NCBI GenBank assembly: GCA_046091905.1
Contig: JBJTCN010000028.1
Location: 1 to 47,550 of the forward strand
Source of the DNA: ZLKRG08 sp046091905
Lineage (GTDB): Bacteria; Actinomycetota; Actinomycetes; Nanopelagicales; Nanopelagicaceae
Direction of reading: 5' to 3'
DNA: 47,550 bases
Shown here one piece after another: positions 33,986 through 42,397 of the stretch. The notes under the pieces were generated by a model. It was given only the letters and a program-made list of their open reading frames with translations. It did no database searches and had not been told where the DNA came from. Made by a program: the position numbers and the translations under genes. Numbering within the stretch: position 1 is the stretch's first letter; each line of letters opens with the position of its first letter.

Positions 33986-35424
33986 CTAAACCATTTACTT
34001 AAATTAGCAATAATTTTTTCTTGGGTTTGGGTGCGTTTAAAAGAAGTGGCGCGTAATGGAATTTCAAATCTTGGTCTAACAAATGTGCGGGCATAGGTAA
34101 ATTCATACAAACCTTCTGGTCCATGAATACGACCATAACCACTCTGTTTGGCGCCGCCAAATGGAACTGATGGCACCGCGGCAAAGGTAAATGATGAATT
34201 TATAGCGACCATGCCGCACTCCAATTGCTTGGCGATGGCATAACCATTTCGCTTTGAAAATACCGAAGCTCCTAAGCCATATTCACTTGCATTTGAAAGC
34301 GCCACCGCTTCATTCATAGAATTTACTTTGTTAATTGCAATTGTTGGGCCGAATGTTTCCTCGGTCATAGCGCTGCAATTTTCCGGCACTTCAGCCATTA
34401 CCACGGGATTAACAATGCGTTCATTTACAGAGTAAATATCGCCATAAAGCATTTTGGCACCGGCATTTGTGGCATCTTGAATATGTCGTTTAATGATTTC
34501 CAATTGCTTAGGCATGGTCGCCGGGCCATAGCTCTTACCTGGCTCTAGATTCTTTACGATTTTTAAAACTTCACTTTGAAATTTCTCTACAACTTTTTCA
34601 TGAACATAGACGCGCTCTGCGCCGATACAAGATTGGCCGGCATTAGCCATCGCGGACCAAACTGTATATTCCGTGGCCAATTTCAAATTGGCATCTTTAT
34701 CAACTAGAACTGGATCCTTGCCACCGCATTCAAGTAGTACGGGCACCATATTTTTTGAACAAGTTTCGGCGACTAATTTTGCAGTTCTAGTTGAACCAGT
34801 GAAAGCTAATTTGCTGATGGCAGATTCACATAAGTATTTTCCGGTTTCACCCAAACCGGTAATTGTTTTTAAGACATTAGGAATTTCGCAGGTGCTTTCA
34901 AAAGTTTCGGCAAGTAGCACTCCAACGCCAGGAGTGAATTCACTAGGTTTAAATACCACGGTATTGCCTGCTGCAAGCGCATAGGCAATAGAACCCATCG
35001 GGGTAAATAACGGATAATTCCATGGGCCAATTACTCCGATAACACCAAATGGAACTCGTTGTACCTCTGCCTCAAAATTGAAAAGTAATAAACCAGTCTT
35101 ACGGCTCTGTGGTTTTAAGTAATAGTCGGCCCGCTTTGCAGCCCATGAAAGATGTGAGATTGCTATAGAGACTTCTAATCTGGCATCACCAATTGGCTTA
35201 CCAGTTTCAAGTGAAATCAATTGAGCAAACTCTTCCGCCTTCGAAACTATTTCACGCTTCCATCGCAGTAAGACGCGTTTACGATTTGCCGGCTTTAACT
35301 GACCCCAACTTTTAAAACTCTCAGCAGCCAATCTGACTGCGCCATTTACCGCTTCTTTTGAATAGATCTCATGCGTTGCAACAACTTCGCCATTTTGAGG
35401 GTTAAGCGATTGGAAGTGGGTCAT
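33982..35424 (-). CDS. NAD(P)-dependent aldehyde dehydrogenase
   Basis: 480 aa from the ATG at 35424 (MTHFQSLNPQNGEVVATHEI). Catalytic Cys is C266 in NAGQSCIGAER, the general-base Glu is in LLECGGKDPV, and the Rossmann contact IGPWNYPLF and C-terminal PFGGAKQSGYGR are intact. The family oxidises aldehydes such as succinate semialdehyde; the exact substrate cannot be read off. The start has no ribosome site but has TACCAT six bases upstream. It is divergent by 33 bp from an alpha/beta hydrolase. Confidence 0.93.
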   Translation of the reverse strand: MTHFQSLNPQNGEVVATHEIYSKEAVNGAVRLAAESFKSWGQLKPANRKRVLLRWKREIVSKAEEFAQLISLETGKPIGDARLEVSIAISHLSWAAKRADYYLKPQSRKTGLLLFNFEAEVQRVPFGVIGVIGPWNYPLFTPMGSIAYALAAGNTVVFKPSEFTPGVGVLLAETFESTCEIPNVLKTITGLGETGKYLCESAISKLAFTGSTRTAKLVAETCSKNMVPVLLECGGKDPVLVDKDANLKLATEYTVWSAMANAGQSCIGAERVYVHEKVVEKFQSEVLKIVKNLEPGKSYGPATMPKQLEIIKRHIQDATNAGAKMLYGDIYSVNERIVNPVVMAEVPENCSAMTEETFGPTIAINKVNSMNEAVALSNASEYGLGASVFSKRNGYAIAKQLECGMVAINSSFTFAAVPSVPFGGAKQSGYGRIHGPEGLYEFTYARTFVRPRFEIPLRATSFKRTQTQEKIIANLSKWFS

Positions 35425-35430
35425 GAGGAA

Positions 35431-35450
35431 ATGGTAACGAGCATTAGAAT
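35431..35450. promoter_or_regulatory. back-to-back -10 boxes in a 33-bp divergent gap
   Basis: In the 33 bp between the aldehyde dehydrogenase ATG (35424) and the hydrolase ATG (35458), TACCAT (minus strand, 35436-35431) ends six bases before one start and TAGAAT (plus, 35445-35450) ends seven before the other. Neither gene has a ribosome site. Two leaderless promoters facing apart would share this DNA, with each -35 region over the other gene's start. Confidence 0.5.
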
Positions 35451-35457
35451 TTCCGTC

Positions 35458-36168
35458 ATGGTGCAACCATTAAGACCAAGCACAGTTCTGCCATCTAAGC
35501 GTGAATTAACCAAGGTATTTACTGAAGATGGCATTGAGTTAGTTGTAGAGGTCTCAGCGCCACTTAATCCATCTAGGGGAGCGCTTTTGATGTGCCACCC
35601 AAACCCAACAGGTGGCGGCATGATGGATTCCCATGTTTACAAGAAAGCAGCCAACCGGTTACCAGCTTTAGCTGATTTAACAATTGTTCGTTTTAACACC
35701 AGAGGAACCAGTAGCGAACAGGGAACTAGTACTGGTAGTTATGATCAAACTAAATCTGAAAAGTACGATGTTGAAGCAATGGTTCATTACTGCCTCGATG
35801 AATTAAAGTTGGAAAATCTCTGGGTAGTTGGTTGGTCATTTGGCACTGAATTAACTTTGAAATATGCGCGCGATACTCGGATAAAGGGAATCATTCTGCT
35901 TAGTCCACCGATGATGTATGCAACAGAATTAGAACTAAAATTTTGGGCAAGTGATGGGCGTCCAGTGCTTGCGTTAGTTCCAGAACATGATGAATATCTA
36001 TCTCCAACTGCAGCAAAAGAAAAATTCGCCGTGATTCCTCAGATTGAGATCATCGAAGGCGTAAACATGAAGCACTTATGGCTTGGCGAACCTGCAGTTC
36101 AATTTGTGCATAATGAAATCGTTAAGAAAGTTGCGCCAGAGAAATATCCACTGCCAGTAGAGATTTAA
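35458..36168 (+). CDS. alpha/beta hydrolase
   Basis: 236 aa from the ATG at 35458. The fold is seen in GALLMCHPNPTGGGMMDSHV (oxyanion region, HPHP-like), RFNTRGTSSEQGTS, the nucleophile elbow GWSFG (Ser) and EHDEY (acid), with the His near MKHLW. It resembles the small KANL3/Tex30-type or dienelactone-hydrolase-like alpha/beta hydrolases. The substrate is unknown. Longer upstream reading frames overlap the divergent gene and lack support. The stop overlaps that of the next, convergent, gene by four bases. Confidence 0.87.
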   Translation: MVQPLRPSTVLPSKRELTKVFTEDGIELVVEVSAPLNPSRGALLMCHPNPTGGGMMDSHVYKKAANRLPALADLTIVRFNTRGTSSEQGTSTGSYDQTKSEKYDVEAMVHYCLDELKLENLWVVGWSFGTELTLKYARDTRIKGIILLSPPMMYATELELKFWASDGRPVLALVPEHDEYLSPTAAKEKFAVIPQIEIIEGVNMKHLWLGEPAVQFVHNEIVKKVAPEKYPLPVEI

Positions 36169-37283
36169 GCTTGATCTGCTTTTGGATAAACAACTTCTTC
36201 CAGAATGAGCAGTATGGATGCGGCGATAGGTACCGCCAAGATACCACCGACTAGGCCTAATAATGATGCGCCAATTAGCGCACTAACAATCGTTACCAAA
36301 CCTGGAATTGAGAGCGTCTTATGCATGATTTTTGGCATTAATACATAGTTTTCAATCTGCTGATAAACCAAATAAGCAACCAAGATTGCAATTCCAGTTG
36401 TTATTGATTGAGTTAAACCTACGATGGTAAGGATCGAGGAACCAATAAAGTGGCCAACCAACGGAATCATCCCGCAGATAAATACCAACATTCCTAGCGC
36501 CACTGGAGAAGGAAGCCCAAAAATCGCGCAGAATATTGCCATGACTACACCTGCGATAAAGGCTACAGAAATCTGACTTCCCACAAAAGCGCCGATTCTA
36601 GAAACAATGCCATCGGTTAATGCTCTAATTCTTGGGCGGCGTGATGCTGGCGCAAGGCGAAGCACTTGGCTAATTACTTCTGGAAGCGAAATTGTGAAAT
36701 ACATAGTCAAAACTAAGATTGTTAGGGCTGTAAAAATTCCTGAGACAAATGTTTTGCCTACGCCTACGATTCCGCCGAATGCAGAAATTAAGAGTGTGCC
36801 ATCGCTTGTAACAGAATTTACTTTCTTAGTCAGCGAATCGATAATTCCATAATGATTATTAATGTCATTTATAAATGTATTATTTTTTAAATTTGCTAGC
36901 AGAGTAGGAGCGTTCTCAATCAAACTAGTTGATTGGCGAACGACAGGCGGAATAATCAGAAATGCTAAAACAATTACAAATATGAGCACTAACCCAAGAA
37001 TTGCCGATACGGAAGCGCCTCTACTTAAGCCTCGGCTACGGAAAAATTCGACTGCCGGATTTAAACCCATTGCCAGGAAAATAGAAATAATTATTAGTAC
37101 AAAAATTTGACTTGCTGCGGCTAATGAACGTAGCAAAACAAAAGCGGTGAGCGCACCAGAAGTTGCTAAGAATCCAAAGTAAAAAGGTGAACTTTTTTCA
37201 ATGGGTGCTCCAGGTGTGCCGAAGTTCTCAGCTAATTTGGGTGATTTAACCGAAGTTTGACGTAAGCGCTTAGTTATAGCCAT
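36165..37283 (-). CDS. AI-2E family (TqsA/PerM-like) membrane protein
   Basis: 372 aa with about eight membrane helices and the family segments FLAMGLNPAVEFF, a central extramembrane region around residues 130-190, and the C-terminal PLVGHFIGSSILTIVGL and GLVGGILAVPIAASILLI. The family has been linked to efflux of the signal AI-2 and to ion or auxiliary transport; function cannot be fixed here. The ATG at 37283 has no ribosome site and TACACT ends six bases upstream. Confidence 0.92.
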   Translation of the reverse strand: MAITKRLRQTSVKSPKLAENFGTPGAPIEKSSPFYFGFLATSGALTAFVLLRSLAAASQIFVLIIISIFLAMGLNPAVEFFRSRGLSRGASVSAILGLVLIFVIVLAFLIIPPVVRQSTSLIENAPTLLANLKNNTFINDINNHYGIIDSLTKKVNSVTSDGTLLISAFGGIVGVGKTFVSGIFTALTILVLTMYFTISLPEVISQVLRLAPASRRPRIRALTDGIVSRIGAFVGSQISVAFIAGVVMAIFCAIFGLPSPVALGMLVFICGMIPLVGHFIGSSILTIVGLTQSITTGIAILVAYLVYQQIENYVLMPKIMHKTLSIPGLVTIVSALIGASLLGLVGGILAVPIAASILLILEEVVYPKADQA

Positions 37284-37289
37284 GGAGTA

Positions 37290-37310
37290 AGTGTATTTAT
37301 ACGAGAGAAT
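37290..37310. promoter_or_regulatory. second 33-bp divergent gap with paired -10-like boxes
   Basis: Between the AI-2E ATG (37283) and the DUF4032 ATG (37317) there are again exactly 33 bp. TACACT (minus, 37295-37290) and GAGAAT (plus, 37305-37310) each end six bases before their start codon, with no ribosome site at either gene. Confidence 0.45.
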
Positions 37311-37316
37311 AACCCC

Positions 37317-38537
37317 ATGTCACTGCGAATTACGGGTCTAGGCGAGGAGATCGGCGCAGTTATTGGCCTACCTTGGGAGGAGCCTTTAGAGCAGTGGCCG
37401 GAAGATCCAATCCTCACGGAAAAACGCGGCATTTCACGCCACGTGGTTCGTTTGGTAAGAGCTGACGAAGGGGACCCAAATTCAGAAATTTACGCAGTTA
37501 AAGAGACGGTAGTTGAGTTTGCAAAGCGCGAATATAAAGCGTTAATTGAATTAAAGAGACTTGGCGCACCTAGTGTTGAACCAATCGCGGTGATTGAAGG
37601 CCGAACAGATAAGAATGGCGAAGTATTACCTTGCGCGATAGCCACTCGTTTCTTGCCGTACTCACTTCCGTACCGAGTCGTGCTCTCTCAATCTGTCTCT
37701 GAACATGACATTAACAATATGGCAAATGCACTGGCCTACCTATTGGTGCAATTGCATCTGCTTGGTTTCTGGTGGGGAGATTGTTCTCTGTCTAACACTC
37801 TCTTTCGTCGTGATGCCGAAAGTTTCGCAGCCTATTTGGTGGATGCTGAAACTGGAGAATTTCAAACGAAACTGTCAGATGGCCAACGTGAACATGATTT
37901 AGAGATTGCATTTTTTAATGTGGCTGCAGAGTTAGAAGATTTACAACTATCTGGAGTTTTGTATGCAGGTATGGATCCAATTCGCGCATCAGAGGCAGTG
38001 CAACGAAGATATCGAAGACTTTGGTCGGCGCTAAAAGATCCAAAGAAGTTAGATCCAAATGATCGCCATGCCGTTGAACGAGCAATGCGCGAATTACACG
38101 ATTTAGGATTTGCAGTCGAAGAAGTGCAAGTTTCTCTGGATAATGAAACTCATATGCTCTCTTTTCAACCAAGATTAGTCGCAGCCGGATATCACAGCGC
38201 CAAATTAAAGAATCGATTTGGACTAGATGCACAAGAACTACAAGCAAAGCGAATTCTCGCCTCCTTTGATCGTTGGCATGCACGTCAACCAAATAAGAGC
38301 AGCAAAGATGAAATGGCTAAAGAGTGGCTAGATACCGTCTTCTTTAAAATATTAAATTTAATTCCAGATGAGTTACAAGGTCGCGTTGAGAAGGCTCAGA
38401 TGTTCCACGAAATTCTGGAGAACCGTTGGTATATGACGGAGAAGGCTGGATTTGATGTCGGTTTGGAGGCAGCCGCAAAAGCCTATATAAATGAGGTCTT
38501 GCCGTTAAGAATGGATTCAGGAGTGGAAGCCGAATGA
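37317..38537 (+). CDS. DUF4032 protein with kinase-like core
   Basis: 406 aa. The first half resembles the WaaP/Kdo-kinase group of protein-kinase-like folds: AVKETVVEFAKREYKALIEL supplies a possible nucleotide Lys and a Glu, LHLLGFWWGDCSLSNTLFRR looks like the catalytic loop (Asp and downstream Asn), and YLVDAETGEF looks like the metal-binding Asp motif. The second half is the DUF4032 domain proper, helical and Trp/Tyr-rich (ENRWYMTEKAG). This family is common in actinobacteria and uncharacterised; kinase activity is inference from motifs. It heads a unit of three genes joined by 4-base overlaps. Confidence 0.85.
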   Translation: MSLRITGLGEEIGAVIGLPWEEPLEQWPEDPILTEKRGISRHVVRLVRADEGDPNSEIYAVKETVVEFAKREYKALIELKRLGAPSVEPIAVIEGRTDKNGEVLPCAIATRFLPYSLPYRVVLSQSVSEHDINNMANALAYLLVQLHLLGFWWGDCSLSNTLFRRDAESFAAYLVDAETGEFQTKLSDGQREHDLEIAFFNVAAELEDLQLSGVLYAGMDPIRASEAVQRRYRRLWSALKDPKKLDPNDRHAVERAMRELHDLGFAVEEVQVSLDNETHMLSFQPRLVAAGYHSAKLKNRFGLDAQELQAKRILASFDRWHARQPNKSSKDEMAKEWLDTVFFKILNLIPDELQGRVEKAQMFHEILENRWYMTEKAGFDVGLEAAAKAYINEVLPLRMDSGVEAE

Positions 38538-39394
38538 AACAGCCTAACTTTGGAAGTGCCTTTGATTTAAGCACTCTTAAGAAGCCGGCTGAATCCAGCG
38601 CCGCTTTGCCATTGCCCGGAGTACCTGCAACTGTCGAAACTCTTCCGAATCAACTTATGCCTTTATCTAACAGCAAAGCAGTAATTGTGCTCTGCTGGTC
38701 TGAGAGATTCCCAGAATCTCGGGAAACTTTAACTCTGCTGGGTAAATTAAATAAAGAAGATGATGAGTCTTGGCAGCTGGCTACTGTTGAAATCGAAAAG
38801 GAACCACAAGTTGCCCAAGCTCTGCAGACCAGAGTAGTGCCGTATGCAATTGCAATTGTTAAAGAACAGGTAATGCCACTCTTTGAAAATGCGTACCCGG
38901 AAGCACAACTGCGCATGGTGATAGATAAAGTTTTAGCAATTGCCGCAGAGCAAGGAATTGGCGAATCCCCAATTGAGCGAACTGAACCAGAAGAAGATCA
39001 AGCAATGGAAGCGCTGCAAAATGGAGATTTGGATGGCGCAATAGCTGCATATGAAAAATTAGTTTTGCGTAAACCAGCTGACGCTATGGCGAAATCAGGT
39101 TTAGCTCAAATGCAATTGTTAAAACGGACTCAAGGTATTGACTCAAAAACAGCAATCGAAAGAGCGGCAAGCAATCCTTTAGATGTGGAAGCACAGATCA
39201 ATTGCGCAGATCTAGAAATTGCTAATGGTCAATTAGAGCCTGCGTTTGAGCGCCTACTTAATTGTGTTAGAAAGTTAACTGATGAAGAAAAAAAGCGAGC
39301 AAAAGATCATTTAATAAATCTCTTTGGATTGGTAGATCCATCAGATCCTCGTTTGGTGCAGGCCCGTAAAGATTTGGCGAGTGCACTATTTTGA
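38534..39394 (+). CDS. thioredoxin-TPR protein (CnoX/YbbN-like)
   Basis: 286 aa: thioredoxin-like domain (about 45-140), then tetratricopeptide-type helices (about 155-285; DGAIAAYEKLVLRKPADAMA). The redox CxxC is absent, reading CWSERFPES, so it is not a disulfide reductase. The protein resembles CnoX, a holdase that passes clients to chaperonin, and the mycobacterial protein encoded near glgB/glgE (Rv1324). Start overlaps the DUF4032 stop as ATGA and its stop overlaps the next start as TTGA. Confidence 0.88.
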   Translation: MKQPNFGSAFDLSTLKKPAESSAALPLPGVPATVETLPNQLMPLSNSKAVIVLCWSERFPESRETLTLLGKLNKEDDESWQLATVEIEKEPQVAQALQTRVVPYAIAIVKEQVMPLFENAYPEAQLRMVIDKVLAIAAEQGIGESPIERTEPEEDQAMEALQNGDLDGAIAAYEKLVLRKPADAMAKSGLAQMQLLKRTQGIDSKTAIERAASNPLDVEAQINCADLEIANGQLEPAFERLLNCVRKLTDEEKKRAKDHLINLFGLVDPSDPRLVQARKDLASALF

Positions 39395-40551
39395 TTAAAC
39401 GTGATGTAGCTTTGACTAAAGCGCTCTTCTTCTTCTTTGGCGTAGGGATTATGGGCTGGGTGCCTAGATTCCCAGAGTTAAAGGCAAATTTAGGGGTAAA
39501 TAACGGCTTATTCGGCTCGATGCTTAGCATGGGTGCCTTTGGGTCGCTCTTTGCGCTACTGACTATTGGCCATTTGGTCGACCACTTTGGCGGTAAGCGC
39601 ATGCTCATTACCGGGCAAACTCTCTTGAGTATTGCTTATGTAGCGATAGTGCATGTAACCAATCTGCAAGCCTTCCTGTTGATTAATATCTTGGTTGGTT
39701 TTTCTATTTCAACTCTGCACATAGCTAATAATGCGCAAGCTTTCTATGATCAAGATAGAGGCGGCAAGAACTTAATTGTCTCCGCAGCTGGTTATTGGTC
39801 AGCCGGGTCACTTTTTTCAACGCTGCTTTCGATGTATTTAATTGGCAAAGTTGAGCTTCCGCTTCATATTACGATTTTGCAAATTGTCTGCTTTATTGCC
39901 TCTTTAATCGTAATTATTTCGCGTCAAGATACTTTGATTCCTTCTAATAGACATGATCGAGTTAGCAAATCAATCTTAGATGATTTACGTAAATTTAATT
40001 TTGACTGGATGATTAATTTTGGTTTGATTTTTGGAATTATGTTGGAATTTGCAATTGGAGATTGGTCAACCATTTTTGCAAAAGAAAATGGCGGTATCTC
40101 AGCTACCTGGGCGCCAATGCCATTTTTATTCTTTACTTTATTTATGATTATAGGCAGAGTATCAATTACACCGTTAAGGAATCGTTACAAAATTACCCAC
40201 TTGGTTCGATTTGGTGGAATCTTGGCTGGCACCTCATTTATTATCGGAATTTGGTTTATCCATATCTTTGGTCTTGCGGGATTGATTGTTACCTTCTCGC
40301 TTGCCGGGTTAGGTTCATCTTTTATAGGCCCGTCATTTTTAAATATCGCTAATACCCGAATTAATTTGCCATCTAGTATCGTGATTGGCCAAGTGAGCGC
40401 TGTAAATGTGATGCTCTCTTGGATCTTAAAACAGTTAATTGCATTTGTGGCTCAGATAGCTGGCTTGCAAATTGCACTTACAATTCCTGCGGTTTTAGCG
40501 ATAACAGTTGGACTATTTACTAGGGTTTTTAAGCCAGTTCCAGCCATATAG
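39391..40551 (+). CDS. MFS transporter
   Basis: 386 aa, about twelve membrane helices, with GHLVDHFGGKRML as the conserved loop between helices 2 and 3. Substrate unknown. It starts at a TTG inside a TTGA overlap. Later than about residue 180 the codons are notably A/T-rich. The last 23 bases overlap the end of convergent glgB. Confidence 0.88.
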   Translation: MIKRDVALTKALFFFFGVGIMGWVPRFPELKANLGVNNGLFGSMLSMGAFGSLFALLTIGHLVDHFGGKRMLITGQTLLSIAYVAIVHVTNLQAFLLINILVGFSISTLHIANNAQAFYDQDRGGKNLIVSAAGYWSAGSLFSTLLSMYLIGKVELPLHITILQIVCFIASLIVIISRQDTLIPSNRHDRVSKSILDDLRKFNFDWMINFGLIFGIMLEFAIGDWSTIFAKENGGISATWAPMPFLFFTLFMIIGRVSITPLRNRYKITHLVRFGGILAGTSFIIGIWFIHIFGLAGLIVTFSLAGLGSSFIGPSFLNIANTRINLPSSIVIGQVSAVNVMLSWILKQLIAFVAQIAGLQIALTIPAVLAITVGLFTRVFKPVPAI

Positions 40552-42397
40552 TTGCCATAGGTGGAATGCGAAGCATTCCATAGCAATCTTGACCAACAAC
40601 AACTTCAGTATTTGTTACACCAGATCCGCCATATTTAAGATCATCGGTATTAAGTACTTCGCGATATTTTCCAGGTTTTGGAATAAACATTTTGTAATGT
40701 TCATACGGGATTGGTGACCAATTGGTTACCGAAATCAATGACTTTCCAGTATCTGACCAACGCGCATAAGCAATCACATTGGCAACACCATCATCACCAA
40801 CTAACCATTGAAAACCTTGGGCAATATTATCGCGTTGCCAGAGTGCTTCAGTGGCTTTGTATTTTTGATTGATATCCGAAATAACTCTTTGGACAGCTTT
40901 ATGTTCGTCAAATTCAGTCAGATACCATTGCAAACCATCAGATGCGCTCCACTCATCATTCTGAGCAAATTCAGATCCCATGAATAGTAATTTTTTACCT
41001 GGGTGTGACCACATATATCCGTATAACGCACGAAGTTGCGCAAGCTTCTGCCAGCGATCTCCTGGAAATTTATTAACTAGTGAACTTTTTCCGTGTACTA
41101 CTTCATCATGCGATAGTGGCAACATGAAGTTTTCGCTCCATGCATAAAGAATTGAAAAAGTAATCTCATTGTGATGGTACATGCGATGTATTGGTTCGTG
41201 TGAAAGATATTTCAGGGTGTCATGCATCCAACCCATATTCCATTTATAGCCAAAACCTAAACCGCCAAAGCCAGTATCTTTAGTAACACCTGGCCAAGCG
41301 GTAGATTCTTCAGCAATCATCATGATTCCTTGGTGATGTCTATATGCAGTGGAGGTCGCTTCTTGTAAGAATTGAACCGCCTCTAAGTTCTCACGACCAC
41401 CAAATTTGTTTGGCACCCATTCGCCTTCTTTGCGTGAATAGTCTAGGTAGAGCATGGATGCCACTGCATCTACTCTTAGACCGTCTATATGGAATTCATC
41501 CAGCCAATAAAGAGCACTTGCCACTAAGAAATTACGGACTTCATTGCGCCCAAAGTTAAAAACCAACGTGCCCCAATCAGGATGCTCGCCCTGTCGCGGA
41601 TCTGCATGTTCATATAGCGCGGTGCCATCAAATTTAGCTAAAGCCCATTCATCTTTAGGAAAATGCGCAGGCACCCAATCAAGAATTACTCCAATGCCGG
41701 CTTCATGCATTTTGTCTACTAGAAATCTAAATTCATCAGGCGTGCCAAATCTTGAAGTTGGCGCGAAGAAACCAGTTACTTGGTAGCCCCAAGATGGTGC
41801 ATATGGATGTTCTGTAACTGGTAGAAACTCAATGTGAGTAAATCCTTGGGCTTTCACATAATTAATTAGTTCAACTGCTAATTCTTTATATGAAAGTCCA
41901 ACTCTCCAAGAACCTAAATGGACTTCATAAACTGAAACCGGGGAGCGCCATGATTCAAAAGATTTACGCGCCTGCATCCAATCATTATCATTCCATGAAT
42001 AATTAGATTCATTGACAATTGAGGCCGTACTTGGTGGAAGTTCACATTGGCGAGCCATTGGATCAGCGTGATCAATCCATTGACCCCATGGACTGCATAC
42101 TGCAAATTTATATTTCATACCTGGTCCAACATCTGGCAAGAAAATTTCCCAAATTCCAGAGCTATCGATTTTTACCATTGGGTCTGTGGATTTATCCCAA
42201 AAATTTCGGTCATGTATTAGGGAAACGGCAGAGGCATTAGGCGCCCAAACGCTAAATGCAGTTCCGATTAAGTTACCTTTTGCATCTCTTTTGACTTGTG
42301 CACCAAGAACGTCCCATAACTTCTCATGGCGACCTTCGTTAATTAGGTGTAAATCAAGTTCTCCTATTGATGAGTGTGGATTTAGAAATGAAGTCAT
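40529..42397 (-). CDS. glgB: 1,4-alpha-glucan branching enzyme
   Basis: 622-aa GH13 enzyme that makes alpha-1,6 branches. N-terminal carbohydrate-binding domain (GTAFSVWAPNASAVSLI), then the barrel with nucleophile Asp in DGLRVDAVASMLYLDY, acid Glu in MIAEESTAWP and the LSHDEVVHGK histidine-aspartate. It starts in a TGATG overlap with glgE; the two form the GlgE-type glucan pathway. Confidence 0.96.
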   Translation of the reverse strand: MTSFLNPHSSIGELDLHLINEGRHEKLWDVLGAQVKRDAKGNLIGTAFSVWAPNASAVSLIHDRNFWDKSTDPMVKIDSSGIWEIFLPDVGPGMKYKFAVCSPWGQWIDHADPMARQCELPPSTASIVNESNYSWNDNDWMQARKSFESWRSPVSVYEVHLGSWRVGLSYKELAVELINYVKAQGFTHIEFLPVTEHPYAPSWGYQVTGFFAPTSRFGTPDEFRFLVDKMHEAGIGVILDWVPAHFPKDEWALAKFDGTALYEHADPRQGEHPDWGTLVFNFGRNEVRNFLVASALYWLDEFHIDGLRVDAVASMLYLDYSRKEGEWVPNKFGGRENLEAVQFLQEATSTAYRHHQGIMMIAEESTAWPGVTKDTGFGGLGFGYKWNMGWMHDTLKYLSHEPIHRMYHHNEITFSILYAWSENFMLPLSHDEVVHGKSSLVNKFPGDRWQKLAQLRALYGYMWSHPGKKLLFMGSEFAQNDEWSASDGLQWYLTEFDEHKAVQRVISDINQKYKATEALWQRDNIAQGFQWLVGDDGVANVIAYARWSDTGKSLISVTNWSPIPYEHYKMFIPKPGKYREVLNTDDLKYGGSGVTNTEVVVGQDCYGMLRIPPMATIWLELA

